Notes: generated from the letters alone by a model not told the origin. A stretch of DNA of 6,502 nt from Lachnospiraceae bacterium (GCA_017652545.1 JAGCAV010000371.1:1-6502); one strand, 5' to 3'. Positions 1 to 5,888 are shown, numbered from the stretch's first letter. Numbers and translations: made by a program.

Positions 1-160
1 GCTCTTTTTCCGCCCCGGCCGGCGTCTCATCCTGATCAGAAGGCATCTCCTCTTCCTCACTGGTCAGCCGGATCCTGACGGTACGGAGTCCGATATCCCC
101 GACTTCTTCTGTATCCTTTGAAAGCTGGCGCAGCAGCTCCTTTACTTCCTCGCTTGTCAT
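1..160 (-). CDS. N-terminal 53 residues of an unrecognised acidic protein, cut by the left edge
   Basis: I do not recognise this gene. It begins at an ATG (158-160) and stays open for 53 codons to the window edge. A strong ribosome binding site, AGGAG read on the minus strand (168-172), lies 7 bases before the start, which is the main reason to call it real. The visible part begins MTSEEVKELLRQLSKDTEEV, which looks helical. Next comes a short basic, possibly strand-forming stretch (LRTVRIRL, about residues 25-32), then a strongly acidic low-complexity tail (EEEEMPSDQDE, about 35-45). No signal peptide or membrane segment is visible. It lies 155 bases downstream of the HTH_16 gene on the same strand and has its own promoter-like sequence, so it could be a target of the sigma-like pair or of another local regulator. 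That link is inference. The missing C-terminus prevents a family call. Confidence 0.7.
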   Translation of the reverse strand, partial: MTSEEVKELLRQLSKDTEEVGDIGLRTVRIRLTSEEEEMPSDQDETPAGAEKE

Positions 161-161
161 G

Positions 162-214
162 AAAATACTCCTGGTCTTCATTCTTGCAAAATTGTGTATC
201 TATCGGAGTATTTT
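162..214 (-). promoter_or_regulatory. 10-bp perfect inverted repeat joining the promoter to the ribosome binding site
   Basis: AAAATACTCC (162-171) and GGAGTATTTT (205-214) are perfect reverse complements separated by 33 bases. The promoter-distal arm covers the GGAG of the ribosome binding site. The other arm covers most of the -10 element, just upstream of the predicted start site. RNA reading through from the sigma-like genes would contain both arms and could hide the ribosome binding site, whereas RNA from the local promoter would lack the upstream arm. The repeat could equally be a DNA operator. A third copy of AAAATACT lies at 235-242, beside the -35. Confidence 0.5.
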
Positions 215-237
215 ACCACAGTCTGTCCTCAAACAAA
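210..237 (-). promoter_or_regulatory. Candidate promoter of the left-edge gene (extended -10)
   Basis: On the minus strand a TAAAAT hexamer (210-215, five of six to the consensus) is preceded directly by TGG, giving an extended -10 element. The -35 is weak: TTTGTT at 232-237 gives a 16-base spacer, and TTGTTT at 231-236 gives 15. Transcription would start near 203, leaving a leader of about 40 nt before the ATG at 160. A good -10 with a poor -35 is typical of promoters that need an extended -10, an activator or an alternative sigma factor. Which of these applies cannot be seen. Confidence 0.45.
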
Positions 238-315
238 ATACTTTGTGCCTCTGCATGTCTTTATTTTATTTTCAATGAGCGCATGATCGCGGGAGAAAAC
301 AGCATCGGTGCCTGA

Positions 316-567
316 TCAATACAGCCTTGTAAAACTGCTTAAGTGCCCGGTGATCAGTTTCATCAGAGCGTTCTGAACAATGTCATCGATCTCGGCATCA
401 TTGAGGATATGCCCGCAGGCAATCCCCCTTTGGCGGCACAGCATCCGGGCCAGATCCCAGTAGCAGTCATACATTCTCTGAATGGCGTACTCATCACCGG
501 AAAGAAGTGCCCTGATTTCTTCTTCCGTCAGTTTCCTGTATCCCGCGTTCTTTCCCCTGTCACCCAT
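316..567 (-). CDS. HTH_16 (conjugative-transposon-type) small protein, probable region-2-like partner of the sigma-like protein
   Basis: This 83-residue protein resembles the small helix-turn-helix family of conjugative transposons (Pfam HTH_16; the Tn916 orf8 type), which is related to sigma-70 region 2. The match is seen in LTEEEIRALLSGDEYAIQRM (residues 13-32), with the acidic-small pattern 'GDxxAI' and a following tyrosine-rich helix (MYDCYW). A C-terminal helix, NDAEIDDIVQNALMKLI (56-72), corresponds to the family's DxELrrrvxxkLmkxI ending. Length is normal for the family. Its ATG overlaps the end of the sigma-like gene by 8 bp (ATGGGTGA), and the best ribosome binding site, GGAG, is inside that gene about 10 bases upstream, so translational coupling is likely. 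In Bacillus subtilis the small partner RsoA supplies -10 recognition to SigO, and the same role here is inference. No terminator is visible after the stop, so read-through to the left-edge gene is possible. Confidence 0.8.
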   Translation of the reverse strand: MGDRGKNAGYRKLTEEEIRALLSGDEYAIQRMYDCYWDLARMLCRQRGIACGHILNDAEIDDIVQNALMKLITGHLSSFTRLY

Positions 568-1009
568 CGCTGTCCGTCTCCATCTGTTTTTTCAGGGATT
601 TGAGCGCGGCATATTTATAGTTCATGACTGTCTGTTCAGCCAGCCTGAGTCTCCTGGCCACCAGTCTGACAGGCAGTTCGTGTATGACTGTTGCTTCAAG
701 TACCTGTTTCTTTCGATGGCTCAGGTTTCCGATGGCCCTGACCAGCCGCTCATTGGTCAGGGCAACCTGTGTATCTCCGATCCGGATCATTTCTTTTTCC
801 GGTTCTGAAAAGGAATCACAGAAATACTCTTCTGTCAGAAGATGATTCATATCCTCAATAAAGACTTCTTTACGGCCCTTTTTGGCCCGGAGATATGAAC
901 GGACCTCTGTCTTCAGGAGATAGCCAAGGGTCACTTTCATCCATTTGTCGAATCGGTCCGGCAGACTTCCCTCCGTATACATGACGGTCTGTATTTCCTC
1001 TTTTATCAT
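560..1009 (-). CDS. Sigma-70-family-like protein with region 4, no full region 2
   Basis: A 149-residue protein with a clear C-terminal sigma region 4. LVRAIGNLSHRKKQVLEATV (residues 89-108) is the usual 'aL..Lp.r.r.vl' helix. It is followed by the region 4.2 helix-turn-helix, with ELPVRLVARRLRLAEQTVMN (111-130) and the closing YKYAALKSLKKQM (131-143) that contacts the -35 element. The N-terminal half (FDKWMKVTLGYLLKTEVRSY, 20-39, then a basic RAKKGRK) resembles the short sigma-like proteins of clostridial mobile elements. It lacks the aromatic -10-melting motif of a complete sigma factor. The ATG at 1007-1009 is chosen because an in-frame TGA lies seven codons upstream and a GAGGAAGG ribosome binding site precedes it by about 9 bases. 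The start of the next gene overlaps its end. It probably directs RNA polymerase together with that partner. A stand-alone DNA-binding regulator is the alternative. Confidence 0.83.
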   Translation of the reverse strand: MIKEEIQTVMYTEGSLPDRFDKWMKVTLGYLLKTEVRSYLRAKKGRKEVFIEDMNHLLTEEYFCDSFSEPEKEMIRIGDTQVALTNERLVRAIGNLSHRKKQVLEATVIHELPVRLVARRLRLAEQTVMNYKYAALKSLKKQMETDSDG

Positions 1010-1138
1010 GGATGCCTGCCTTCCTCAGACACAGGATGTTTTCTGTATCATGTCCAATATTGAAACGGTATTTATATTCCTCTTTATCCTTAAATTGCCG
1101 TTCCACCGCAAAATCTACCTGTCTGATCCGGAATGGAC

Positions 1139-1160
1139 TATTCTAAAATAATGGAATAAA
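1139..1160. repeat. Left arm of a perfect 22-bp inverted repeat; candidate operator of the sigma-like operon
   Basis: The 22 bases here are the exact reverse complement of 1653-1674. The arm is itself an imperfect palindrome over 1140-1157, with 6 of 9 pairs and outer half-sites ATTC and GAAT, as expected for a dimeric helix-turn-helix protein. On the minus strand it contains TAGAAT (1140-1145), five of six to a -10 hexamer, about 130 bases upstream of the sigma-like start. No convincing -35 accompanies it. Confidence 0.6.
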
Positions 1161-1195
1161 AAAGAGCCGTTCGTTTCCGTCAGGAAACGAACGGC
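1158..1195 (-). terminator. Intrinsic terminator of the XRE regulator gene
   Basis: A perfect 13-bp stem, GCCGTTCGTTTCC (1166-1178) and GGAAACGAACGGC (1183-1195), closes a 4-base loop. Read on the minus strand it is followed by CT and six T (1158-1163). It begins three bases after the regulator's stop codon. The plus-strand side has no U-run, so it should work in one direction only. It separates the regulator transcript from the sigma-like genes, which therefore need their own promoter. The end of its T-run overlaps the left arm of the 22-bp repeat. Confidence 0.93.
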
Positions 1196-1198
1196 AGT

Positions 1199-1564
1199 TC
1201 ACTCGACTTCTTCAATTGATGTTTCATTACCTGTTAATATTTCATCCTTTAATGCCTCTGCGTATCCGACCAGCCTCTGTCTTCCTTTTTCATGGATCAT
1301 CCGCATGTCTTCGATAACCAGTTTCTCATCATTTGAGAGATGTATCCTCTCATCGTCATCCCAGTCAAAGAATTCTTTAGGTGTAATCTCCAGTGCGCTC
1401 AGAATAAAATCCAGTGTTTCCACTTCCATGGATCCTTCTCCCTGTGCCGCATTGTAGACCGTTGCCCGGCATAGATCCGGAACTTTTTGTGCCAGCTTAT
1501 ATATGGATATCTGCCTCTCTTCAGCCAGAGCACATATCCTTTCGGCGATCTGTTTTCTGATCAT
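1199..1564 (-). CDS. XRE-family (Cro/C1-type) transcriptional regulator
   Basis: A 121-residue cytoplasmic DNA-binding protein with one N-terminal Cro/C1-type helix-turn-helix at about residues 3-68. Helix 1 is IAERICALAEERQ (6-18). Helices 2-3 are the turn ISIYKLAQKVPDLCRATVYN (19-38), with KLAQKV and RATVYN as the two helices of the DNA-binding unit. The closing helices carry the family pattern METxxLdfILsALeItpkEFF. The C-terminal part (LSNDEKLVIEDMRMIHEKGR, 76-95, then RLVGYAEALKDEI) is the helical tail of the 'LT.eE..LI..yr.L...gq..ll.ya..L' kind that many clostridial members use to dimerise. The start is supported by GGGAG about 9 bases upstream. It is a single-gene unit with its own terminator. 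Repeat arms lie upstream of it and upstream of the sigma-like pair, so self-control plus control of that pair is a reasonable inference. Confidence 0.88.
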   Translation of the reverse strand: MIRKQIAERICALAEERQISIYKLAQKVPDLCRATVYNAAQGEGSMEVETLDFILSALEITPKEFFDWDDDERIHLSNDEKLVIEDMRMIHEKGRQRLVGYAEALKDEILTGNETSIEEVE

Positions 1565-1632
1565 GGCTTATCACTCCCGATATTACAGAATAGTTTACGC
1601 CAATATTTTATAAAACTTCACCTGTCTTCGAA

Positions 1633-1660
1633 ATTCCAAACTTCTGGAATACTTTATTCC
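1633..1660. promoter_or_regulatory. Overlapping operator-like dyads upstream of the XRE gene
   Basis: Two perfect dyads share half-sites: ATTCCA and TGGAAT (1633-1638 and 1645-1650, 6-base gap), and GGAATA and TATTCC (1646-1651 and 1655-1660, 3-base gap). The second runs into the right arm of the 22-bp repeat, so ATTCC/GGAAT half-sites occur three times in 28 bases. The position, 70-100 bases upstream of the XRE start, fits an autoregulated promoter. I could not pick a convincing -35/-10 pair; a TAAAAT hexamer (1664-1669, minus strand) is the best -10. Confidence 0.45.
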
Positions 1661-1674
1661 ATTATTTTAGAATA
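1653..1674. repeat. Right arm of the perfect 22-bp inverted repeat, upstream of the XRE gene
   Basis: This is the exact reverse complement of 1139-1160. The two arms bracket the XRE gene, its terminator and its upstream dyads, with 492 bp between them. The bases just outside the arms (GGAC at 1135-1138 and CCTG at 1675-1678) are not direct repeats, so there is no target-site duplication to suggest a transposed unit. Each arm lies upstream of a different minus-strand gene. Confidence 0.6.
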
Positions 1675-1675
1675 C

Positions 1676-1728
1676 CTGATGCAAAAATTGAGCTCGTTTC
1701 GAAGAAACGGAGCAATTCGCGGCATCAG
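1676..1728. repeat. 53-nt imperfect hairpin of unknown role
   Basis: The outer stem is CTGATGC (1676-1682) with GCATCAG (1722-1728). An inner stem pairs AATT (1686-1689) with AATT (1714-1717), GCTC (1692-1695) with GAGC (1710-1713), and GTTTC (1696-1700) with GAAAC (1704-1708) around a 3-base GAA loop, with small bulges. Neither side is followed by a U-run, so it is not a standard terminator. It abuts the right arm of the 22-bp repeat. Confidence 0.45.
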
Positions 1729-1758
1729 TTGAAGTCAGGCTATCTTGGCCTCAACATG

Positions 1759-1786
1759 ATAGTTTCTCAAAAATAGTTTCTTAAAA
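1759..1786. repeat. Tandem 14-bp direct repeat
   Basis: ATAGTTTCTCAAAA (1759-1772) is followed at once by ATAGTTTCTTAAAA (1773-1786), 13 of 14 identical. The unit contains GTTTC, a word that also occurs, in either orientation, at 1696, 1704, 1813 and 1832. It could be a pair of protein-binding sites or a slippage product; nothing seen decides this. Confidence 0.5.
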
Positions 1787-1806
1787 ATCAATTCCTGTGT
1801 TTGCGC

Positions 1807-1839
1807 AAAAAAGAAACACATCCGAAAACGTGTTTCCTT
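1807..1839 (-). terminator. Intrinsic terminator of the purL transcript
   Basis: GAAACAC (1813-1819) and GTGTTTC (1830-1836) form a 7-bp stem with a 10-base loop, extendable by two pairs across one mismatch. On the minus strand it is followed directly by six T (1807-1812). It lies about 135 bases after the purL stop and is the first hairpin with a U-run there. It would keep purL transcription out of the accessory genes. Confidence 0.78.
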
Positions 1840-1903
1840 ACATATGGGGACGGGATCCGGCTCAGTGCCGATTTCCTGTTTCCCCTCTTTTCATAAAGCA
1901 GGA

Positions 1904-1976
1904 CAGGGAGAAACTTCCCCCTGCCCCGGTCATCCCGGCCGGACCGGAACACGGTCTTATGTCATACTGCCGTGTT
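1904..1976 (-). other. Three consecutive stem-loops directly after the purL stop codon
   Basis: In minus-strand order these are: AACACGG with CCGTGTT (1970-1976 with 1948-1954, overlapping the TAA stop), CCGGTC with GACCGG (1942-1947 with 1926-1931), and CAGGG with CCCTG (1919-1923 with 1904-1908). None has a clean U-run after it. They may protect the 3' end of the mRNA or assist the downstream terminator. Confidence 0.4.
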
Positions 1977-4900
1977 ACTGAAAATACCTGACGCCTGCCT
2001 CAAACAGTTTCATATCCTGTTCGCCGTAGATGTTCATCGCGACATGCTCGCCTCTTCTCTCGACATGGCACATCTTGCCAAGTACGCGGCCGTCCGGACT
2101 GGTGATGCCTTCAATACCCGCGTAGGAACCGTTTACATTCCAGGTCTCATCCATGGAAAGCCTGCCGTCGCAGCTCGCGTACATGGTCGCAACCTGACCG
2201 TTCCTGACCAGGCGTGCGATCCATTCCGGATTTGCCACAAACCGTCCCTCACCGTGGGAGGCGGGAGACACATAGGTCTTTCCGGGTTCGGCCAGTGCCA
2301 GCCACGGAGACTTGTTCGTCATGACCTTCGTGTACACCATCTTTGAGATATGTCTGCCGATGGTGTTGAATGTCAGTGTCGGCGAATCCTCATCCTGGCC
2401 GGTGATGGTCCCGTTCGGAACCAGACCAAGCTTGATCAGTGCCTGGAACCCGTTGCAGATGCCCAGCGCCAGTCCGTCCCGTTCCTGCAGGAGCCTTTCC
2501 ACGGCTTCCCTGATCCGCTCGTTCCGGAAGGCTGTCGCGAAGAATTTCGCGGAACCGTCGGGTTCATCGCCGGCGGAGAATCCGCCCGGGAACATGATGA
2601 TCTGGGCCTGGTCGATCGAACGCTCAAATTCCTGGACGCTGTCAGTGATGTCCTGCGCAGTCAGGTTCCGGAACACTTTAATATCCGTTTCCGCTCCGGC
2701 CCGTTCAAAGGCTTTTGCGGAGTCATATTCGCAGTTGGTTCCCGGGAACACCGGAATGAACACTCTTGGCACGGCTGTCCTGTGTTTGCACACATAGATA
2801 CTGTCTGCCCGGAAAATGCCCTGGTCATCCACCCTGCCGCCGGCCTCGCGGATCACGTTTTCATCCTTCGTTCCGGGTACGAACCAAGAAGTCGGTCCGT
2901 CCTCCGATCCCGATGTCGTCCTGAACACACCTTCCAGCGGCGTGCTCCAGGCCTCAAAGGCCTCTGCCATGAAGACCTTTGTGTTCGACCATTCAAGCCA
3001 TTCGGTTCCCGTCACTTCGCCTACCAGCGTGTAGGTCGTTCTCAGTTCTCCGACCTTTCCTTCAGCCACTTCAGCGAGGATGGCGCCCAGATCCGGCGCG
3101 AAAAGGTCATCCGGGGAGACATTATGCTCCAGCTTCACGCCCAGTCCGTTTCCGAATGCCATCTGCGAGACGGCTCCGATGATGCCGTTGGCGTCAAGTG
3201 CATAGGCCGCAAGGATCCTTCCGGCCTTCACGTCCTCAAAGAAGAGGCCGTACTGCTTTTTCGCCTCCTCAAAGTCAGGCAGATCGTATTCGTCTCTCGG
3301 CACACGGATCACCACCAGCTTGCTGCCCGTCTTCTTCAGCTCGGGAGAGATGATGGTATCCGCGCTGGCAATGTCCACCGCGAAGGAGACCAGCGTGGGC
3401 GGAACATCGATGTCCTGGAAGGTTCCGGACATGGAATCCTTCCCGCCGATGGAAGGCAGGCCGAAGCGCTTCTGTGCTTCATAGGCGCCGAGCAGCGCAG
3501 CGAACGGCTGGCTCCACCTCGCCGGATCCTCACTCATCCTTCTGAAATACTCCTGGAAGGTAAAGCGGATCCGGCTGCAGTCACCGCCGGTGGCGGCAAT
3601 GCGGGCCATTGACTCAAGCACCGCGTAGATGGCTCCGTGATACGGGCTCCAGCTGGAAAGATACGGATCGAAGCCGTAGCTCATCATGGTCACGGTATCG
3701 GTCTTTCCCTTCAGCACCGGCAGCCCCGCCACCATGGCCTGGGTCTGGGTCAGCTGGTATTTTCCGCCATAGGGCATCAGAACGGTCCCGGCGCCGATGG
3801 AGCTGTCAAACATCTCCACCAGTCCCTTCTGGGAACAGCAGTTCAGGTCAGAGAGCGTCGCCAGCCATCTGTCGCGCACCTGTCCTTCCTCGATGTGTTC
3901 CCTCCTGAACCAGGAACCCTCTTTGGGCATTTCCACCCTGACATCCGTCTCCTGATGGGCTCCGTTGGTATCCAGGAAGGCTCTGGACAGGTCCACGATC
4001 TTCTTTCCGCGCCAGGTCAGTACCAGTCTGGGCTCTTCCGTCACATGGGCTACCCGCGTCGCCTCCAGGTTTTCCTCAGCCGCATACCGCAGGAATTCTT
4101 CCTCATCCTCCGGCGCGATCACAACAGCCATGCGCTCCTGGGATTCAGAGATCGCCAGTTCCGTACCATCCAGTCCGGCGTACTTTTTCGGAACCTTGTC
4201 CAGATCCACGATCAGGCCGTCCGCCAGCTCACCGATGGCCACGGAAACGCCGCCGGCTCCGAAGTCATTGCACTTTTTGATCAGGCGGGAGACCTCGCTC
4301 CGTCTGAACATTCTCTGCAGCTTTCTCTCAGTCGGGGCATTGCCCTTCTGTACCTCAGCACCGCACACCTCGATGGAGCTTTCCGTGTGGACCTTGGATG
4401 AACCGGTGGCCCCGCCGATTCCGTCACGTCCGGTACGTCCGCCAAGCAGGATGATCACATCTCCGGGATCGGAGGTCAGACGTTTGACGTCCTTTCTCGG
4501 TGCCGCCGCCATGACGGCTCCGATCTCCATGCGCTTGGCCACATAATCAGGATGATAGATCTCCTTTACATAGCCCGTTGCCAGACCGATCTGATTGCCG
4601 TAGGAGCTGTAGCCTCTGGCCGCTTCCCGCACGAGCTTCTTCTGGGGCAGTTTCCCCTTCAGTGTCTGATCCACCGGTTTTCTGGGATCTGCGGCACCGG
4701 TCACACGCATGGCCTGATACACATAGGTCCTGCCGGAAAGGGGATCACGGATCGCACCGCCCAGGCAGGTCGCCGCGCCGCCGAAGGGCTCGATCTCTGT
4801 CGGATGGTTGTGGGTCTCGTTCTTGAAATTGACCAGCCATTCCTCCGTGATCCCGTCGACCTCGACCGGCACCACGATGCTGCAGGCATTGATCTCGTCG

Positions 4901-5793
4901 GATTCCTCCTGATCGTCCAGCTTGCCTTCCGCTTTCAGTTTCTTCATGGCGATCAGCGCCAGGTCCATCAGGCACACGAACTTGTCGCTGCGTCCCGCAT
5001 ACAGGCTCTGCCTGTCCTCCAGGTAGGATCTGTAGGACTGTTCGATGGGCGCCCGGTAGAAGCCGTCTTCAAAGGTGATGTTCTTCAGCTCTGTGGAGAA
5101 GGTCGTGTGTCTGCAGTGATCGGACCAGTAGGTATCCAGCACACGGATCTCCGTAACGGTGGGGTCACGGTGCTCCTCGCCGTCAAAATACTTCCGGATA
5201 TGCAGGAAATCATTGTAGCTCATGGCAAGTCCCAGCGAATCATAGAGCTCGCGAAACTGCGTTTCGCTCATCTGTGTGAACCCGTCAAAAACACGGATGT
5301 CTTCAGGTGTGGGATAATCCACCTGCAGGGTCTCGGGCTTGTTCTCATCCGCCACCCTGGAGTCCACCGGGTTGACACAGTAGGCGCAGATCCGTTCAAA
5401 GTCTTTTTCCGACACATCACCGCAGATCACATAGGTGGTCGCGGAGCGGATGGTCGGGGTCTCATCCTCCTTCAGAAAGCAGATGCACTGCTCGGCGGAA
5501 TCGGCTCTCTGATCGAACTGCCCCGGTAGGTACTCCACGGTAAACACCCTGTCTCCTTCCGCCTTTTCAAAACATTCCCTGTACAGGTCGTCCACCGGCG
5601 GCTCTGCGAAGACGCTCCTGCAGGCCTGCTCAAAGATCTCATCCGAAACATTTTCCACATCATAGCGGATCAGGATGCGCACCTTCGTAAGGCCTGCGAT
5701 TCCCAGATAGCCCCGCAGTTCCTTCGTCAGGTCCTTTGCCGCGCCGGCAAAGGCTTCCTTTTTCTCTACATATACCCGTCTGACATTGCTCAT
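1975..5793 (-). CDS. purL: Phosphoribosylformylglycinamidine (FGAM) synthase, large single-chain type
   Basis: A 1272-residue cytoplasmic enzyme that converts FGAR, glutamine and ATP to FGAM, glutamate, ADP and phosphate in de novo purine synthesis. It is the fused form, with PurS-like, synthetase and glutaminase parts in one chain, resembling the clostridial/streptococcal clade; length is normal. Residues 1 to about 150 are the PurS-like N-terminus. The synthetase half shows TYWSDHCRHTTF (221-232), NETHNHPTEIEPFGG (325-339), KVHTESS (467-473) and CNDFGAGGVS (508-517). The second repeat shows FDSSIGAG (662-669) and GLPSIGGKDSM (778-788). The class I glutaminase domain starts near 1010 with FPGTNCE, then MFPGGFSAGDEPDG. 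It has the nucleophile Cys1113 in GICNG and the His1180/Glu1182 pair in SHGEG. No key residue appears missing. The ATG at 5791-5793 is chosen because GGAGG lies about 7 bases before it; an in-frame ATG seven codons upstream has no such site. purL appears to stand alone, without other pur genes in view. Confidence 0.97.
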   Translation of the reverse strand: MSNVRRVYVEKKEAFAGAAKDLTKELRGYLGIAGLTKVRILIRYDVENVSDEIFEQACRSVFAEPPVDDLYRECFEKAEGDRVFTVEYLPGQFDQRADSAEQCICFLKEDETPTIRSATTYVICGDVSEKDFERICAYCVNPVDSRVADENKPETLQVDYPTPEDIRVFDGFTQMSETQFRELYDSLGLAMSYNDFLHIRKYFDGEEHRDPTVTEIRVLDTYWSDHCRHTTFSTELKNITFEDGFYRAPIEQSYRSYLEDRQSLYAGRSDKFVCLMDLALIAMKKLKAEGKLDDQEESDEINACSIVVPVEVDGITEEWLVNFKNETHNHPTEIEPFGGAATCLGGAIRDPLSGRTYVYQAMRVTGAADPRKPVDQTLKGKLPQKKLVREAARGYSSYGNQIGLATGYVKEIYHPDYVAKRMEIGAVMAAAPRKDVKRLTSDPGDVIILLGGRTGRDGIGGATGSSKVHTESSIEVCGAEVQKGNAPTERKLQRMFRRSEVSRLIKKCNDFGAGGVSVAIGELADGLIVDLDKVPKKYAGLDGTELAISESQERMAVVIAPEDEEEFLRYAAEENLEATRVAHVTEEPRLVLTWRGKKIVDLSRAFLDTNGAHQETDVRVEMPKEGSWFRREHIEEGQVRDRWLATLSDLNCCSQKGLVEMFDSSIGAGTVLMPYGGKYQLTQTQAMVAGLPVLKGKTDTVTMMSYGFDPYLSSWSPYHGAIYAVLESMARIAATGGDCSRIRFTFQEYFRRMSEDPARWSQPFAALLGAYEAQKRFGLPSIGGKDSMSGTFQDIDVPPTLVSFAVDIASADTIISPELKKTGSKLVVIRVPRDEYDLPDFEEAKKQYGLFFEDVKAGRILAAYALDANGIIGAVSQMAFGNGLGVKLEHNVSPDDLFAPDLGAILAEVAEGKVGELRTTYTLVGEVTGTEWLEWSNTKVFMAEAFEAWSTPLEGVFRTTSGSEDGPTSWFVPGTKDENVIREAGGRVDDQGIFRADSIYVCKHRTAVPRVFIPVFPGTNCEYDSAKAFERAGAETDIKVFRNLTAQDITDSVQEFERSIDQAQIIMFPGGFSAGDEPDGSAKFFATAFRNERIREAVERLLQERDGLALGICNGFQALIKLGLVPNGTITGQDEDSPTLTFNTIGRHISKMVYTKVMTNKSPWLALAEPGKTYVSPASHGEGRFVANPEWIARLVRNGQVATMYASCDGRLSMDETWNVNGSYAGIEGITSPDGRVLGKMCHVERRGEHVAMNIYGEQDMKLFEAGVRYFQ

Positions 5794-5888
5794 GTGTGCT
5801 CCTCCCGCTTTCATGACTGTCCGGCTGTTCTATCCTGCAAGCCGGTCCATCTGTCTGCCACATCATGTTTCCGTTTTTTCAGTTCATT

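Larger units (their letters stand above)
1675..1974. other. Gene-free stretch between the XRE control region and purL
   Basis: About 300 bases with no credible gene on either strand. From left to right it holds a long imperfect hairpin (1676-1728), a 14-bp tandem repeat (1759-1786), the minus-strand terminator of purL (1807-1839), and a set of G+C-rich stem-loops directly behind the purL stop codon (1904-1976). The left half is A+T-rich like the accessory genes and the right half is G+C-rich like purL, so the change of composition falls around 1800-1850. Confidence 0.6.

Noticed and set aside
216..315. Terminator after the HTH_16 gene
   Set aside because: Only a very short GCG-type stem near 279-292 was found, and it is not followed by a U-run on the minus strand.
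482..808. Plus-strand frames opposite the sigma-like pair
   Set aside because: They are complements of two overlapping, recognisable minus-strand genes and carry no motif of their own.
1139..1674. MITE or insertion sequence defined by the 22-bp repeat
   Set aside because: There is no target-site duplication outside the arms, no transposase, and the content is a single regulator gene with its own terminator.
1797..1991. Plus-strand open frame of 64 codons in the spacer
   Set aside because: It overlaps the purL terminator, has no good ribosome binding site and shows no family resemblance.
2350..3612. Long plus-strand open frame of 420 codons
   Set aside because: It lies wholly antisense to the purL coding sequence. 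Its protein is rich in Arg, His, Ser and Pro with no family motif, as expected from the complement of a G+C-rich gene.
4552..5529. Plus-strand open frame of 325 codons
   Set aside because: It is also entirely antisense to intact, clearly conserved purL sequence, with no ribosome binding site or recognisable domain.
5794..5814. Upstream ATG at 5812-5814 as the purL start
   Set aside because: It would place the strong GGAGG site inside the coding region. The ATG at 5791-5793 has that site at the right distance and starts where relatives do.
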